Positions 18,365 to 26,549 of a DNA stretch of 64,000 bases are shown here, piece by piece. Origin of the DNA: Fibrisoma montanum (GTDB lineage Bacteria; Bacteroidota; Bacteroidia; Cytophagales; Spirosomataceae); the NCBI RefSeq assembly GCF_003583365.1, contig NZ_QXED01000012.1:1-64000 (forward strand), given 5' to 3'. The notes below the pieces were generated by a model. The model made no database searches. It saw only the letters and a program-made list of their open reading frames with translations, and was not told the origin of the DNA. Position 1 is the stretch's first letter. Each line of letters begins with the position of its first letter. Both the position numbers and the translations under genes were made by a program.

Positions 18365-18834
18365 CAGTCGATTTCAATGAAAGTGTTGTAATGATCGCGC
18401 GTGAAGTAGGCCCGGCCGTCGGAACCCGTAACCAGCCGTTCGGCCCCACGATTGCGGCCCTGTATCTTCGGGTTCACATCCCATTCCTGGTAGTCAATTC
18501 GTCGGCCCGATAGATCCTGTCGGGGCAGATGACCTTCAAAATTACCAAATCGTCGACCACCTACGTACCCACTCGGGGCGCGGCCGTACTGACGAACGTA
18601 AGTCAATACATCATATACCTTTTTCGGAATTCGGGGCGATTGGGCTTTGGGCCGAAGTTTCTGCTGGCGGGAGTCATATCGGTCCGACCGTTGACTCTGG
18701 CGATTGGGTTGCGGAGTCTGACTGACTTCCTGCGACGATCGGCGATCGTCGTTGCTGCGGCAGGTACTGCCGGTAAGCAGGGCGGTCAGGAAAAGAAACA
18801 GGTACCCAAAACGGCGAAAGAAAGGTGCAGCCAT
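18364..18834 (-). CDS. secreted barnase-like guanyl-specific ribonuclease
   Basis: 156-aa protein. N-terminal hydrophobic segment (YLFLFLTALLTGSTC) suggests Sec export or a lipid anchor at Cys25 (the lipobox is not canonical). A Gln/Arg/Ser-rich linker (about 26-68) leads to a barnase domain (about 69-156). Catalytic residues are recognisable by alignment to barnase: Glu117 (YQEWDVN, barnase Glu73), Arg133 (AERLV, Arg87 region) and His148 (RDHYNTF, His102). FGNFEGHLP corresponds to barnase FSNREGKLP. It should cut RNA after G. Directly followed by its barstar-type inhibitor. It could serve nutrient scavenging or competition. Confidence 0.85.
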   Translation of the reverse strand: MAAPFFRRFGYLFLFLTALLTGSTCRSNDDRRSSQEVSQTPQPNRQSQRSDRYDSRQQKLRPKAQSPRIPKKVYDVLTYVRQYGRAPSGYVGGRRFGNFEGHLPRQDLSGRRIDYQEWDVNPKIQGRNRGAERLVTGSDGRAYFTRDHYNTFIEID

Positions 18835-18880
18835 AGCGATTGACGTTCAATGGCCAAAAATACGGAAAGGCATATCCAAC

Positions 18881-18904
18881 AAAAAAGCCCCGCGAACGAG
18901 GCTT
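18881..18904 (-). terminator. terminator with UUCG tetraloop
   Basis: On the minus strand AAGCCTCG-TTCG-CGGGGCTT is followed by a T-run: an 8-bp stem with one G-U pair closed by a UUCG loop, 7 nt after the stop of the gene at 18911. Confidence 0.8.
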
Positions 18905-18910
18905 ACTTGC

Positions 18911-19207
18911 TTAATTTAACGAAAAGAGCGGAATCCGCGCAGCAACCATATTGTGGAACATGAGTTCGGTAATAGACGGACTCAGGTAGTTGATCAGCGG
19001 AAACTCCGAAATAGCTTCCATTACCTCAAGTTCAGAATCGGCTTTGCAGATACACCAAAGCTTCTGCCGATCAATTGAGAGCGAATATGATAGAATGATT
19101 CCTTTCTCCATAAGTTCCTCCACTTTAAGCCGCTGGGCCGGAATCCGGTTTGCAAACCCTTCGTCCATTGTGGCTGGGAGGTCAAATTCAACCATGTATT
19201 GGCTCAT
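18911..19207 (-). CDS. muconolactone delta-isomerase-like small protein
   Basis: 98-aa ferredoxin-like alpha/beta protein. The opening YMVEFDLP, the PAQRLKVEELMEKGIILSYS region and EFPLINYLSPSITEL resemble muconolactone isomerase (CatC) and related dimeric barrel proteins. Whether it acts in an aromatic pathway is unproven, but it sits 31 nt downstream of a hydrolase and a ring-cleaving dioxygenase-type gene on the same strand, which suits a role in turnover of aromatic or quinone breakdown products. It is shorter or equal to CatC (about 96 aa). Followed by a strong terminator. Confidence 0.55.
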   Translation of the reverse strand: MSQYMVEFDLPATMDEGFANRIPAQRLKVEELMEKGIILSYSLSIDRQKLWCICKADSELEVMEAISEFPLINYLSPSITELMFHNMVAARIPLFSLN

Positions 19208-19238
19208 AAGCGATGTTGTTAGGCTTGAACCGGATACG

Positions 19239-19880
19239 CTATTTGTTCTGTGGCGTACCGGCTATCAGCAAGTTAACAACGTTTAGCTCATCTTCGTTGA
19301 TTGAATGCGGGAAATTTGGATAGAGTTTAGCCGTTACGTCGGCACCCATTGACCGAAAGACCTGCTCTGATTCCAGAACCCGTTCTTTCGGTACGTGGGA
19401 GTCAACATCGCTACAGCCCAGGAAAACCGGGGTGTTACTAAACGAACCTTCGTAATTGCGGGGCGTATTGGGCGGACCGATTAAGCCCCCACTGAGTCCG
19501 AAAATACCACCATATTCCATGGCATTCCGGGCAACGAATTCCAGCATCAGGCAGGCGCCCTGCGAAAACCCAAGCCAGTAGATCTGGGGCAGTTTAAAAT
19601 TGTAGTCCGACTGCAACCGTCCCCGAAGGCTGGTTAGAACCTGCAAAGCTGACGACAGATACGGCTCGTTCTCCTGCATCGGCCGGAGAAACGAATACGG
19701 ATACCAGGTGTTATTCTGAGCCTCAGGCGCTACGAAGGCAAAATCGCTGTCGTTGATGTACTCGGAGAGCGACAGTATATCGCGGGCTGATCCTCCTCTA
19801 CCATGGACCATTACCATCACTTTGGTAGCTTCTTCTAGGGGCTTCCCGGCCGTTACTATGTTGTTCGGGTTGTGTATCAT
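19239..19880 (-). CDS. phospholipase/carboxylesterase-type alpha/beta hydrolase (MhqD-like)
   Basis: 213-aa cytosolic serine hydrolase. Nucleophile motif LGFSQGACLML (Ser about residue 109), acid Asp in CSDVDSHVP and His in FPHSINEDE complete the triad; oxyanion segment VMVHGRGGSARD near the N-terminus. The fold matches the predicted esterase/carboxylesterase group that includes MhqD. It lies downstream of a ring-cleaving dioxygenase-like gene; in Bacillus subtilis MhqD-type hydrolases and MhqO/MhqA dioxygenases act together against hydroquinones and catechols. Substrate here is inferred from context only. Confidence 0.7.
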   Translation of the reverse strand: MIHNPNNIVTAGKPLEEATKVMVMVHGRGGSARDILSLSEYINDSDFAFVAPEAQNNTWYPYSFLRPMQENEPYLSSALQVLTSLRGRLQSDYNFKLPQIYWLGFSQGACLMLEFVARNAMEYGGIFGLSGGLIGPPNTPRNYEGSFSNTPVFLGCSDVDSHVPKERVLESEQVFRSMGADVTAKLYPNFPHSINEDELNVVNLLIAGTPQNK

Positions 19881-19885
19881 AACGG

Positions 19886-19970
19886 TTTAAACGCAGAGGG
19901 CGCAAAGGATTCGCAAAGAGCGCAGAATTTACTCTTTGTTCCTCTACAAATCCTTTGTGTCCTCTGCGTT
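19886..19970. repeat. dispersed AACGCAGAGG repeat, hairpin-forming
   Basis: An 85-bp inverted repeat between the hydrolase and dioxygenase genes. The outer arm 19890-19911 pairs with 19949-19970 over 22 nt with two G-U-type differences. An inner arm GCAAAGAG (19913-19920) pairs with CTCTTTGT (19932-19939). The flank TTTAAACGCAGAG recurs at 41025-41037. It looks like a small non-coding dispersed repeat. Confidence 0.7.
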
Positions 19971-19975
19971 GACAT

Positions 19976-20914
19976 TTATTTAACAGTTATTACTGGCAAA
20001 TCGGCTTCAATTTTGGCCCGGCGAGGTTCATACCATTCGGGTAATTTCAGGTGCGTTCCTAATTCTGAAACCGGCTCATCGACCGCAAAACCCGGAGGAT
20101 TGGTCGCTACTTCGAACAAGATGCCACCCGGTTCGCGGAAGTAAATGCTGTGGAAGTAATTCCGATCTTGGACCGGTGTTACGTGATAGCCAGCTTCAAG
20201 CAGTTTCTCCTGAATGGAAATCTGGGTTTCGTCGGTATCGGTTGAGAAAGCGACGTGGTGTACGGAACCCGCGCCCTGCAACGACCGAACATTGTCAGGC
20301 GAATGCAACACGTCAACAAAGTTACCGGGTCCACCTTTTCCGGCTTTGAACCGGAAGCGTCCTTCTTCTTCAGCTACCAGCGTATGGTCCATCAATTCGG
20401 TCAGTAACTTCACGGTACGCTCTGGATTTGACTCATTCAGCGTTACTGTGTGGAATCCCCGAACGGCGTAATCGACCGGAATTTTCCCGTTATCCCAGGC
20501 CGAACGCTGATCGTCTTCATTAAAGACCAGTTCAATACCCATGCCATCGAAATCCTCGAAACGCAGATAGGTTTCGTTGTACCGTTTGTATGGACCGGCG
20601 TACGGAATGTTGTATTGATGCAACCGGTCCATCCAGTAACTTAAAGCGGCTGTAGGCACTGAAAATGCCGTATACGTCAACTGCCCCGGCCCTTTGCGCC
20701 CCCGTGGCAGTTGGCCGTAGGGGAAAAACGTCAGGATGGTACCAGGGGAGCCGGTTTCGTCGCCATAGTAGAGGTGATAGACATCAGGAGCGTCAAAATT
20801 GATCGTCTTTTTGACCAGACGAAGCCCTAAAATGTCAGTATAATAGTCAACGTTGCGTTGGGCATCGCCAGCTAATGTAGTAACGTGGTGCAGTCCATTA
20901 ATCAGGGTTTCCAT
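19976..20914 (-). CDS. ring-cleaving dioxygenase, VOC/glyoxalase superfamily (MhqO/MhqA-like)
   Basis: 312-aa protein made of two vicinal-oxygen-chelate modules: GLHHVTTLAGDAQRNVDYYT at the N-terminus and GFHTVTLNESNPERTVKLLT from about residue 154. Metal ligands are expected at His (GLHHV), His in GSVHHVAF and Glu in GILFEVATN. This group (annotated ring-cleaving dioxygenase, MhqO/MhqA) protects against hydroquinones and catechols. A palindromic element lies upstream at 20962-20982. The gene is followed by a hairpin repeat and then the hydrolase and muconolactone-isomerase-like genes, probably in one operon. Confidence 0.8.
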   Translation of the reverse strand: METLINGLHHVTTLAGDAQRNVDYYTDILGLRLVKKTINFDAPDVYHLYYGDETGSPGTILTFFPYGQLPRGRKGPGQLTYTAFSVPTAALSYWMDRLHQYNIPYAGPYKRYNETYLRFEDFDGMGIELVFNEDDQRSAWDNGKIPVDYAVRGFHTVTLNESNPERTVKLLTELMDHTLVAEEEGRFRFKAGKGGPGNFVDVLHSPDNVRSLQGAGSVHHVAFSTDTDETQISIQEKLLEAGYHVTPVQDRNYFHSIYFREPGGILFEVATNPPGFAVDEPVSELGTHLKLPEWYEPRRAKIEADLPVITVK

Positions 20915-20961
20915 GTCTTTTTAAATCGAAATGAAGGTGAAAAGTTTTAATTGTTATTACA

Positions 20962-20982
20962 TTTAATGTATATACAATTAAA
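20962..20982. promoter_or_regulatory. AT-rich palindrome upstream of the dioxygenase gene, possible repressor operator
   Basis: TTTAATGTATATACAATTAAA contains a perfect TGTATATACA core (20967-20976) with near-symmetrical flanks, about 50 nt before the start codon at 20914. Such sites are typical for MarR-type repressors, which control mhq-type genes elsewhere; no MarR gene is in the window. Confidence 0.4.
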
Positions 20983-20993
20983 TTTCAGAGTTA

Positions 20994-21033
20994 GTTCAAA
21001 AATAAATGCCCGAGGAGTCAACCCCGGGCATTT
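20994..21033 (-). terminator. terminator after pdhA
   Basis: Stem AAATGCCCGAGG (21004-21015) with CCCCGGGCATTT (21022-21033), one mismatch, 6-nt loop, followed on the minus strand by ATTTTTG. Confidence 0.75.
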
Positions 21034-21057
21034 GCTAGTATGCTGTGCTGCGTAACG

Positions 21058-22101
21058 CTATTCCGTAAGATACGGATAATCTTTCTGGACGTACACATCT
21101 TTAAACGCTTCGTCGGGCGAAGGATACGGCGACTCCTCCGCAAACTTCACGGACTCATCGATAATACCTTTTATCTTCTGGTCAATGGCACTCAGTTCAT
21201 CTTCTGAAGCAATACCCTGCTCAAGGATGCGTGCTTTAACCTGCTCGACCGGGTCGCGCTGCTTATACTGCTCAACCTCTTCTTTCGTACGGTATTTCTG
21301 CGGATCGGACATGGAGTGACCGCGGTAACGATACGTACGGAACTCCAGATACGTTGGTCCTTCGCCGGCCCGGGCCCGCTCAGCAGCCCGGCTAACGGCT
21401 TCGTAAACCGCTTCAACGTCCATAGCATCAACCGGCTCCGAAGGCATATCATACGCTTCGCCGAGGGTGTACAGATCCGTTACGTTCGACGTACGGGCCA
21501 CCGATGTACCCATGGCATACCCGTTGTTTTCTACCACAAAGATTACGGGCAGTTTCCACAGCATCGCCATGTTGAAGGCTTCGTGGAAAGCACCCTGCCG
21601 TACGGCTCCATCGCCCATGAAGCAGATGCACAGGTTCTGCGTCTTGTTATACTTTTCGGCGAAGGCAATACCGGCACCCAGCGGAATCTGACCGCCCACA
21701 ATGCCGTGGCCGCCCATGAAGTTTACGGACTTATCAAAGATGTGCATGGAGCCGCCTTTACCCTTCGACGAGCCGGTTTGCTTGGCAAACAACTCAGCCA
21801 TTACGGCTTTCGGGTCAGAGCCCAGAGCAAGCGGGATACCGTGGTCGCGGTAAGCTGTAATCCATTTGTCATCTTTGGTCAGGGCAGAGCAGGCACCTGA
21901 TGAAGCAGCTTCCTGACCGATGTATAAGTGGCAGAAGCCACGAATTTTTTGTTGTCCGTAAAGCTGGCCGGCTTTTTCCTCAAACTTCCGCTGCAACTGC
22001 ATGGACTCGTACCAGTACATGTACCGCTCTTTAGGATGCTGGGTTTTAGCGGCTGCGGGCTTGTTATTAGTTTGTTTTGCTTTCTCTTTGACGCTTGCCA
22101 T
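21058..22101 (-). CDS. pdhA: pyruvate dehydrogenase E1 component, alpha subunit
   Basis: TPP-dependent E1 alpha subunit that decarboxylates pyruvate for acetyl-CoA synthesis. TPP/Mg motif GDGAVRQGAFHEAFNMA to VVENNGYA (about residues 170-202) and the phosphorylation-loop-like YRYRGHSMSDP are present; 347 aa from ATG 22101, the usual size. The open frame continues to 22128, but the extra nine residues precede the more likely start MASVKEKAK. The N-terminus is Lys/Ala-rich. The beta subunit and E2/E3 genes are not adjacent, so the subunits must be encoded elsewhere. A branched-chain 2-oxoacid E1 is less likely. Confidence 0.9.
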   Translation of the reverse strand: MASVKEKAKQTNNKPAAAKTQHPKERYMYWYESMQLQRKFEEKAGQLYGQQKIRGFCHLYIGQEAASSGACSALTKDDKWITAYRDHGIPLALGSDPKAVMAELFAKQTGSSKGKGGSMHIFDKSVNFMGGHGIVGGQIPLGAGIAFAEKYNKTQNLCICFMGDGAVRQGAFHEAFNMAMLWKLPVIFVVENNGYAMGTSVARTSNVTDLYTLGEAYDMPSEPVDAMDVEAVYEAVSRAAERARAGEGPTYLEFRTYRYRGHSMSDPQKYRTKEEVEQYKQRDPVEQVKARILEQGIASEDELSAIDQKIKGIIDESVKFAEESPYPSPDEAFKDVYVQKDYPYLTE

Positions 22102-22189
22102 GAGGAGTGAGTTCTGTAAAATCAGCAATCGTTTTCGTCGGTCTACTAACCTAACAAACCGACCGTATCTTTGTTGCCAACTGAAACAG

Positions 22190-22281
22190 TTTGTAGTTCG
22201 TAGTTTAAGGTTTGTAATTAACTAAGCCCAAACACAGACGTTTAATCGACTATAAACCACAAACGTTGAACGATAAACCAT
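22190..22281. repeat. GTTTGT-rich intergenic inverted repeat
   Basis: The gap between pdhA and recF holds GTTTGTAGTTCGTAGTTT and AGGTTTGTAATT on one side and TATAAACCACAAACG and ACGATAAACC on the other, an imperfect inverted repeat. Similar units recur at 37503-37576. It overlaps the presumed promoters of both divergent genes. Confidence 0.45.
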
Positions 22282-22327
22282 ATTGACGGCCGCGAAATTA
22301 CGCAATATCGCGTTAAGCACCACACGT

Positions 22328-23428
22328 ATGCACCTTGAAAAGCTGAGCCTTACCAATTTTAAGAATTACGAAGATGGGCGGTTTACGTTCGGGCGGCAGG
22401 TTAACGTGATTGTAGGGCCAAATGGTAGCGGTAAAACGAACCTGCTCGACGCGGTTTACTTTCTGTCGCTGAGCAAGAGTGCGTTTCAGACACAGGATGC
22501 TCTCAGTATTCAGCACGAGTCAGATTACTTCATCATAGACGGTGTTTTCGACGAAAACGAAGGCTCAGACCATGAGCGGCACGTTCAGATCACGATTAGT
22601 CTGCAACGGGGCCAGCGTAAGGTCCTGATGGCGGATAAGAAGCCGTACGAACGCGTGAGTGAGCATATCGGGCGCTTTCCGGTCGTGCTGGTAGCCCCGA
22701 ACGATACGGATCTGGTCCGGGAGCATAGTGAAGATCGCCGGCAGTTCTTCGATGGGGTACTGTCGCAGCTGGACGCTGATTATCTGCGCGATTACCTGAT
22801 GTATCAGCAGGTTTTGAAGCAGCGAAACAGTGTTCTTAAACTCTTTACCGAACGGAGGCATGTGGATCATGAACTACTGGATACGTATGATGAACCACTG
22901 CTGGCCATCGGACAACGCATTTATGAGCGCCGGCAACGGTTCGTAACCGAGTTTCTGCCGCAGTTTCAAAACCACTACACGTACCTGAGCGATGCCCGCG
23001 AAGCTGTGACGATACAGTACGACTCGGATGTAGGCAAGCTGGGATTCTCGGATATGTTTCAGCAGAATCGATCGCGGGATGTGCTGCTGCAACGCACAAC
23101 GATGGGCGTTCACCGCGATGATTTTGAATTCCAGATCGACGGCGTTGCGTTGAAGCGCTTCGGTTCACAAGGCCAGCAAAAAACGTTTGTAATCGCCCTC
23201 AAGCTGGGTCAGTTTGAGCAGATTCTGGCCGAGAAGGGAATTAAACCCATTCTTTTGCTGGACGATATTTTTGATAAGCTCGACGACCGCCGGATTGGCA
23301 AGCTGGTGGAGCTGATGGAGCGTCAGACCTTCGGTCAGACGTTTATCACCGATGCCCGTCCGGAGCGTACGGAAGAGCTGCTCAGGGCAATTAATGCCGA
23401 CGTCCAATTTTTCCGGATTGGCGAGTGA
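22328..23428 (+). CDS. recF: DNA replication and repair protein RecF
   Basis: 366-aa SMC-like ATPase that loads RecA at gaps with RecO/RecR. Walker A GPNGSGKTN (residues 30-38), signature region GSQGQQKTFVIALKL, Walker B ILLLDDIFDKLD. The open frame runs back to TTG 22283, but ATG 22328 gives the standard RecF start MHLEKLSLTNFKNY. No dnaA, dnaN or gyrB neighbours it. The 3' end contains a 21-bp sequence (23321-23341) repeated twice just downstream, which encodes the RQTFGQTF stretch between the Walker B region and the C-terminus. Confidence 0.95.
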   Translation: MHLEKLSLTNFKNYEDGRFTFGRQVNVIVGPNGSGKTNLLDAVYFLSLSKSAFQTQDALSIQHESDYFIIDGVFDENEGSDHERHVQITISLQRGQRKVLMADKKPYERVSEHIGRFPVVLVAPNDTDLVREHSEDRRQFFDGVLSQLDADYLRDYLMYQQVLKQRNSVLKLFTERRHVDHELLDTYDEPLLAIGQRIYERRQRFVTEFLPQFQNHYTYLSDAREAVTIQYDSDVGKLGFSDMFQQNRSRDVLLQRTTMGVHRDDFEFQIDGVALKRFGSQGQQKTFVIALKLGQFEQILAEKGIKPILLLDDIFDKLDDRRIGKLVELMERQTFGQTFITDARPERTEELLRAINADVQFFRIGE

Positions 23429-23513
23429 TCAGTCAGGCACCCCAATCGTCTGACCGAAGGTCTGACGATACGCAACAGTCAGCAAGAGATTGCGTCAGAC
23501 CTTCGGTCAGACG
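23321..23513. repeat. three copies of a 21-bp repeat at the recF 3' end
   Basis: CGTCAGACCTTCGGTCAGACG occurs exactly at 23321-23341 (inside recF) and 23493-23513 (over the stop codon of the next gene), and as its exact reverse complement at 23447-23467. The last two form a 67-bp perfect-armed hairpin between convergent genes that may act as a terminator. Confidence 0.85.
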
Positions 23514-25060
23514 GCCGGATCGAGCTGGAAGCTTCGAAACACCTCAAATATCGGGTAGATTTCTTCCTCGTTGAGTAATCCCCGCGGGCCATGCGTCTCG
23601 AAGTAAGTGACGGAAGCAGCCCCAGCCCGGCTTAGTACGTCGAGGCTCTGGCGTGTCCATTCGGCGTTGAATTCGGTTTTGTGCCGTGAATCGGTGGGTG
23701 GTATTCCGCGCCCTGCTCCTGACGTAGCGCTGGAGTTGAAACGTGGAAGTAACGTAATAGCTGAAATGTGCACAGGTTTGCCACCCGACACCTGTTGGGC
23801 CGAACGTACGGCATCGGCCTGGGCCGCTACGTTTTCCATCAGTGTCTGATCGTCGATGGCATGAACTTGTGGATTGACGGCGAACGTCACGAAGTCAACC
23901 TGACTGTAGTCGAAGCGATTACGATTAAATTCGGCGAAGTTGGCATCTGTGCCGCCCCCCAGCCTAACGTCGGGCAGATGATCGCGAAAAACCGGAATAA
24001 CCTGGGCCAGAAGCTTATCTGACGTCGTCCATGTCCCTGATTCAAACAACAAGGCTGACAAAACGGGTGCGCTTTGATCCTGCAAAAAAGCGACGAGCTG
24101 CTGTACATTAATCGCGGGTTCTGAGCCGAAAAACAAAGCTAATTCCAGGGGTGTTCCCAATGCCTTTGCATCCAGCAGGGCAGTGGTAAGGTTCAGTGGC
24201 CATTGATCATCGGTAAAAAATACGTCTACCCGCAGGTGGGACAGATTCAGTGGTTGCAACTGCTCCACTTCAATCGATGACAAAGGAGCGCCATCAGCGC
24301 GATACCCCAGACCAATGCGTGGTTTTAAGGCAGACGGCCCAGTTGTCAGGTCAGGCTGAGAGGTAACGGCCTGGAACGATGTTGCGGCATTTAATTCGAC
24401 CGGTCGGAACGTAACCCGCTGACGAATCTCTGTACCTGCCTGCACTTCGGCGGGAAACGGGCGTTCGAGCGGGGTGGAGTAGGTTTTATACGAAGCATCC
24501 GTCCAATTGCGCTGATCCTCGGTTTCAAACACGTCGCCTTCAAATTCAAGCTGCAACCAATGCCCGGTTGTTGTTGCCCAGGTCATTGCTCTGATGTTGA
24601 GGAACGGCTGATGCGGGCTGATCTGGTCCGGAAAAGTTGATTCGGTTTGCTGCTCGTGCGGACTGTCGATCAGGCAGGGTTGCCCGGCTACGCCCTCAAT
24701 CGGATGCAGTACGCAGATGCCGACCCGGTTGCGCCAGAACGTATTCAGCGCTTTGCCGTAAAAATCGAACGTAACGCGGCCGTCGGTATGCCCGTCGATC
24801 TGGACGTTCCCCGCCATCTGAATGCCCAGATCATTGACCTGCCAGTTGTATCGAATGCCGAACGAATCGTTTTCGTTAACGATGGTCTGGTCCGACAAAA
24901 GGATCTGGGCTGTTTGCCAGTCGCGGTCGCGAAGAGCGAAGTACACCATTCGCAGAACCTCCTGGCCTCTGGCCGTTAGCGTACGTAGGAAACCGTTTTG
25001 GTACATTACCTGAATAGGACCGGCAGTCAGCAGCATAGCTAAAGGGTATTGAACGGACAA
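23507..25060 (-). CDS. apnL: putative D-apionolactone lactonase (ApnL-like)
   Basis: 517-aa cytosolic protein with no signal peptide. Features resembling the D-apionate lactonase family as I recall it: GFLRTLTARGQEVLRMVYF followed by RDRDWQT near the N-terminus (about residues 23-52), and the late segments LLPRFNS and GAASVTYFETHGPRGLL (about 480-500). Expected reaction: hydrolysis of D-apionolactone to D-apionate. It ends the minus-strand operon dehydrogenase - ABC ATPase - this gene (19-nt gap). The assignment leans strongly on the neighbourhood of ApsD-, ApnO- and OiaC-like genes; without it I would call the protein uncharacterised. Its stop codon lies in the 21-bp repeat. Confidence 0.6.
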   Translation of the reverse strand: MSVQYPLAMLLTAGPIQVMYQNGFLRTLTARGQEVLRMVYFALRDRDWQTAQILLSDQTIVNENDSFGIRYNWQVNDLGIQMAGNVQIDGHTDGRVTFDFYGKALNTFWRNRVGICVLHPIEGVAGQPCLIDSPHEQQTESTFPDQISPHQPFLNIRAMTWATTTGHWLQLEFEGDVFETEDQRNWTDASYKTYSTPLERPFPAEVQAGTEIRQRVTFRPVELNAATSFQAVTSQPDLTTGPSALKPRIGLGYRADGAPLSSIEVEQLQPLNLSHLRVDVFFTDDQWPLNLTTALLDAKALGTPLELALFFGSEPAINVQQLVAFLQDQSAPVLSALLFESGTWTTSDKLLAQVIPVFRDHLPDVRLGGGTDANFAEFNRNRFDYSQVDFVTFAVNPQVHAIDDQTLMENVAAQADAVRSAQQVSGGKPVHISAITLLPRFNSSATSGAGRGIPPTDSRHKTEFNAEWTRQSLDVLSRAGAASVTYFETHGPRGLLNEEEIYPIFEVFRSFQLDPAV

Positions 25061-25079
25061 AGATTACAACGATCGGGCG

Positions 25080-26546
25080 TTAATGAGTAGCCAGAGCCAT
25101 AATTTGTTCTTCTGTGGCTTCAGAACCGTTCAGTTCGCCACTCAGCTGCCCCTCCCGAACAACCAGAATCCGGTCCGAAAGCGCGAGCAATTCGGGTAGT
25201 TCGCTGGAGATGAGCAGAACGCCTTTGCCCTGCGCGGCTACGTTTCGGAGCAGGTCATAAATCTCGGCTTTGGCTCCCACATCGACGCCGTGCGTTGGCT
25301 CATCCACAATGAGCACGTCGGGGTTGGTCCGGAGCCAGCGAGCCAGCACAACTTTCTGCTGATTTCCCCCGCTGAGGTTAGCCATTTTCTCAGAAACGGA
25401 TGGTGTTCGGATGTTCAGCTTCTGGCGGTATTCCTCGGCATTGATTCGGCCGGCTTGGACATCATACCAGCCGGTTTTGCTCGTTGGCGGGTCGGAAGCC
25501 AGCAGATTATCCGCTACGGAGCGATCAGCGAAAATGCCTAGCGTTTTACGTTCTTCCGGCAGATAGCCAATGCCGAGTTTGAAGGCGTCGGCGGGGTGTT
25601 CTACGTGTATCGATTCGCCTTTCAGCCGAACAGTGCCGCTGTGAGTCCGATCAGCCCCGAAGATCGCGCGGGCAATTTCCGTGCGTCCCGCACCAACCAG
25701 ACCCGCTAAGCCCAGTATTTCACCCCGGCGAAGCTGAAAACTAATATCAGTAAAGCCGACGCCCGACAAGTTTTCGACGGCGAGCAGCACCTCATCCGTT
25801 GCCGAAGAGCGGGTTCGCGTGGTGGTTATATCACGGCCAACCATGTGCCGGATGAGTTGCTCCGACGTAATGTCGGACACGGGCCACGTTCCCTGATACC
25901 GACCGTCTTTCAGCACCGAGACACGGTCAGCAATAGCGAAGATTTCGTTCAGTCGGTGCGAAATGTAAACGATCGCTTTCCCCCCCGCTTTCAGTTGGCG
26001 AATCAGTTGAAACAGCGTCTGGGTTTCGCGCTCGGTGATCGAGGCCGTCGGTTCGTCCAGCAGTAAAATGTCGGGGTTCTGCGATAACGCTTTGGCAATT
26101 TCGACCATCTGCTTTTGCCCCGGTGATAGCCGACCTACTGCCGTCTCGGGTTGTATGTCGGTTACGTTCAACTGCTGCAAAAGATCCCGCGCTAAATCGT
26201 TCAGCGTCCGGTAATCAACCAAACCCCAGCGATTATGCGGTTGCCGGTTGGCAAATATGTTTTCGGCCACCGATAGTCCATCGATCAGGCTCAACTGCTG
26301 GTAAACGATGGCTAACCCAAGCCTGGTCGCGTGAGCTGGGCCCGTTATAGTTACAGCCTCGCCGTTCAGGTTGATACTACCGCCGTCTGGCTGAAGGTTT
26401 CCCGTCAGAATATTAAGTAGAGTGCTTTTACCGGCACCGTTCTCACCACACAGCGCGTGAACTTCGCCCGGCCGAACGTCAAATGATACACCATCCAGCG
26501 CTTTCACACCGGGAAACTGCTTGCTGATGTCGACGAGTTGAAGCAT
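25080..26546 (-). CDS. sugar ABC importer, double ATP-binding subunit (RbsA/MglA type)
   Basis: 488-aa cytosolic ATPase with two fused nucleotide-binding domains, the pattern of CUT2 (ribose/galactose-type) importers. First domain: Walker A GENGAGKST (about 34-42), signature LSPGQKQMVEIAKAL, Walker B ILLLDEPTAS. Second domain: degenerate P-loop GLVGAGRTEIAR, signature LSGGNQQKVVLARWL, Walker B VLIVDEPTHGVD. It lies 3 nt after the dehydrogenase gene. The matching permease (31842) and binding protein (32893) are in the divergent operon. The likely substrate is the pentose D-apiose, by context. Confidence 0.9.
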   Translation of the reverse strand: MLQLVDISKQFPGVKALDGVSFDVRPGEVHALCGENGAGKSTLLNILTGNLQPDGGSINLNGEAVTITGPAHATRLGLAIVYQQLSLIDGLSVAENIFANRQPHNRWGLVDYRTLNDLARDLLQQLNVTDIQPETAVGRLSPGQKQMVEIAKALSQNPDILLLDEPTASITERETQTLFQLIRQLKAGGKAIVYISHRLNEIFAIADRVSVLKDGRYQGTWPVSDITSEQLIRHMVGRDITTTRTRSSATDEVLLAVENLSGVGFTDISFQLRRGEILGLAGLVGAGRTEIARAIFGADRTHSGTVRLKGESIHVEHPADAFKLGIGYLPEERKTLGIFADRSVADNLLASDPPTSKTGWYDVQAGRINAEEYRQKLNIRTPSVSEKMANLSGGNQQKVVLARWLRTNPDVLIVDEPTHGVDVGAKAEIYDLLRNVAAQGKGVLLISSELPELLALSDRILVVREGQLSGELNGSEATEEQIMALATH

Positions 26547-26549
26547 ACC

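Noticed and set aside
22102-22327. Second possible origin beside recF
   Set aside because: The gap has GTTTGT repeats but no DnaA-box cluster, and neither dnaA nor dnaN is adjacent.
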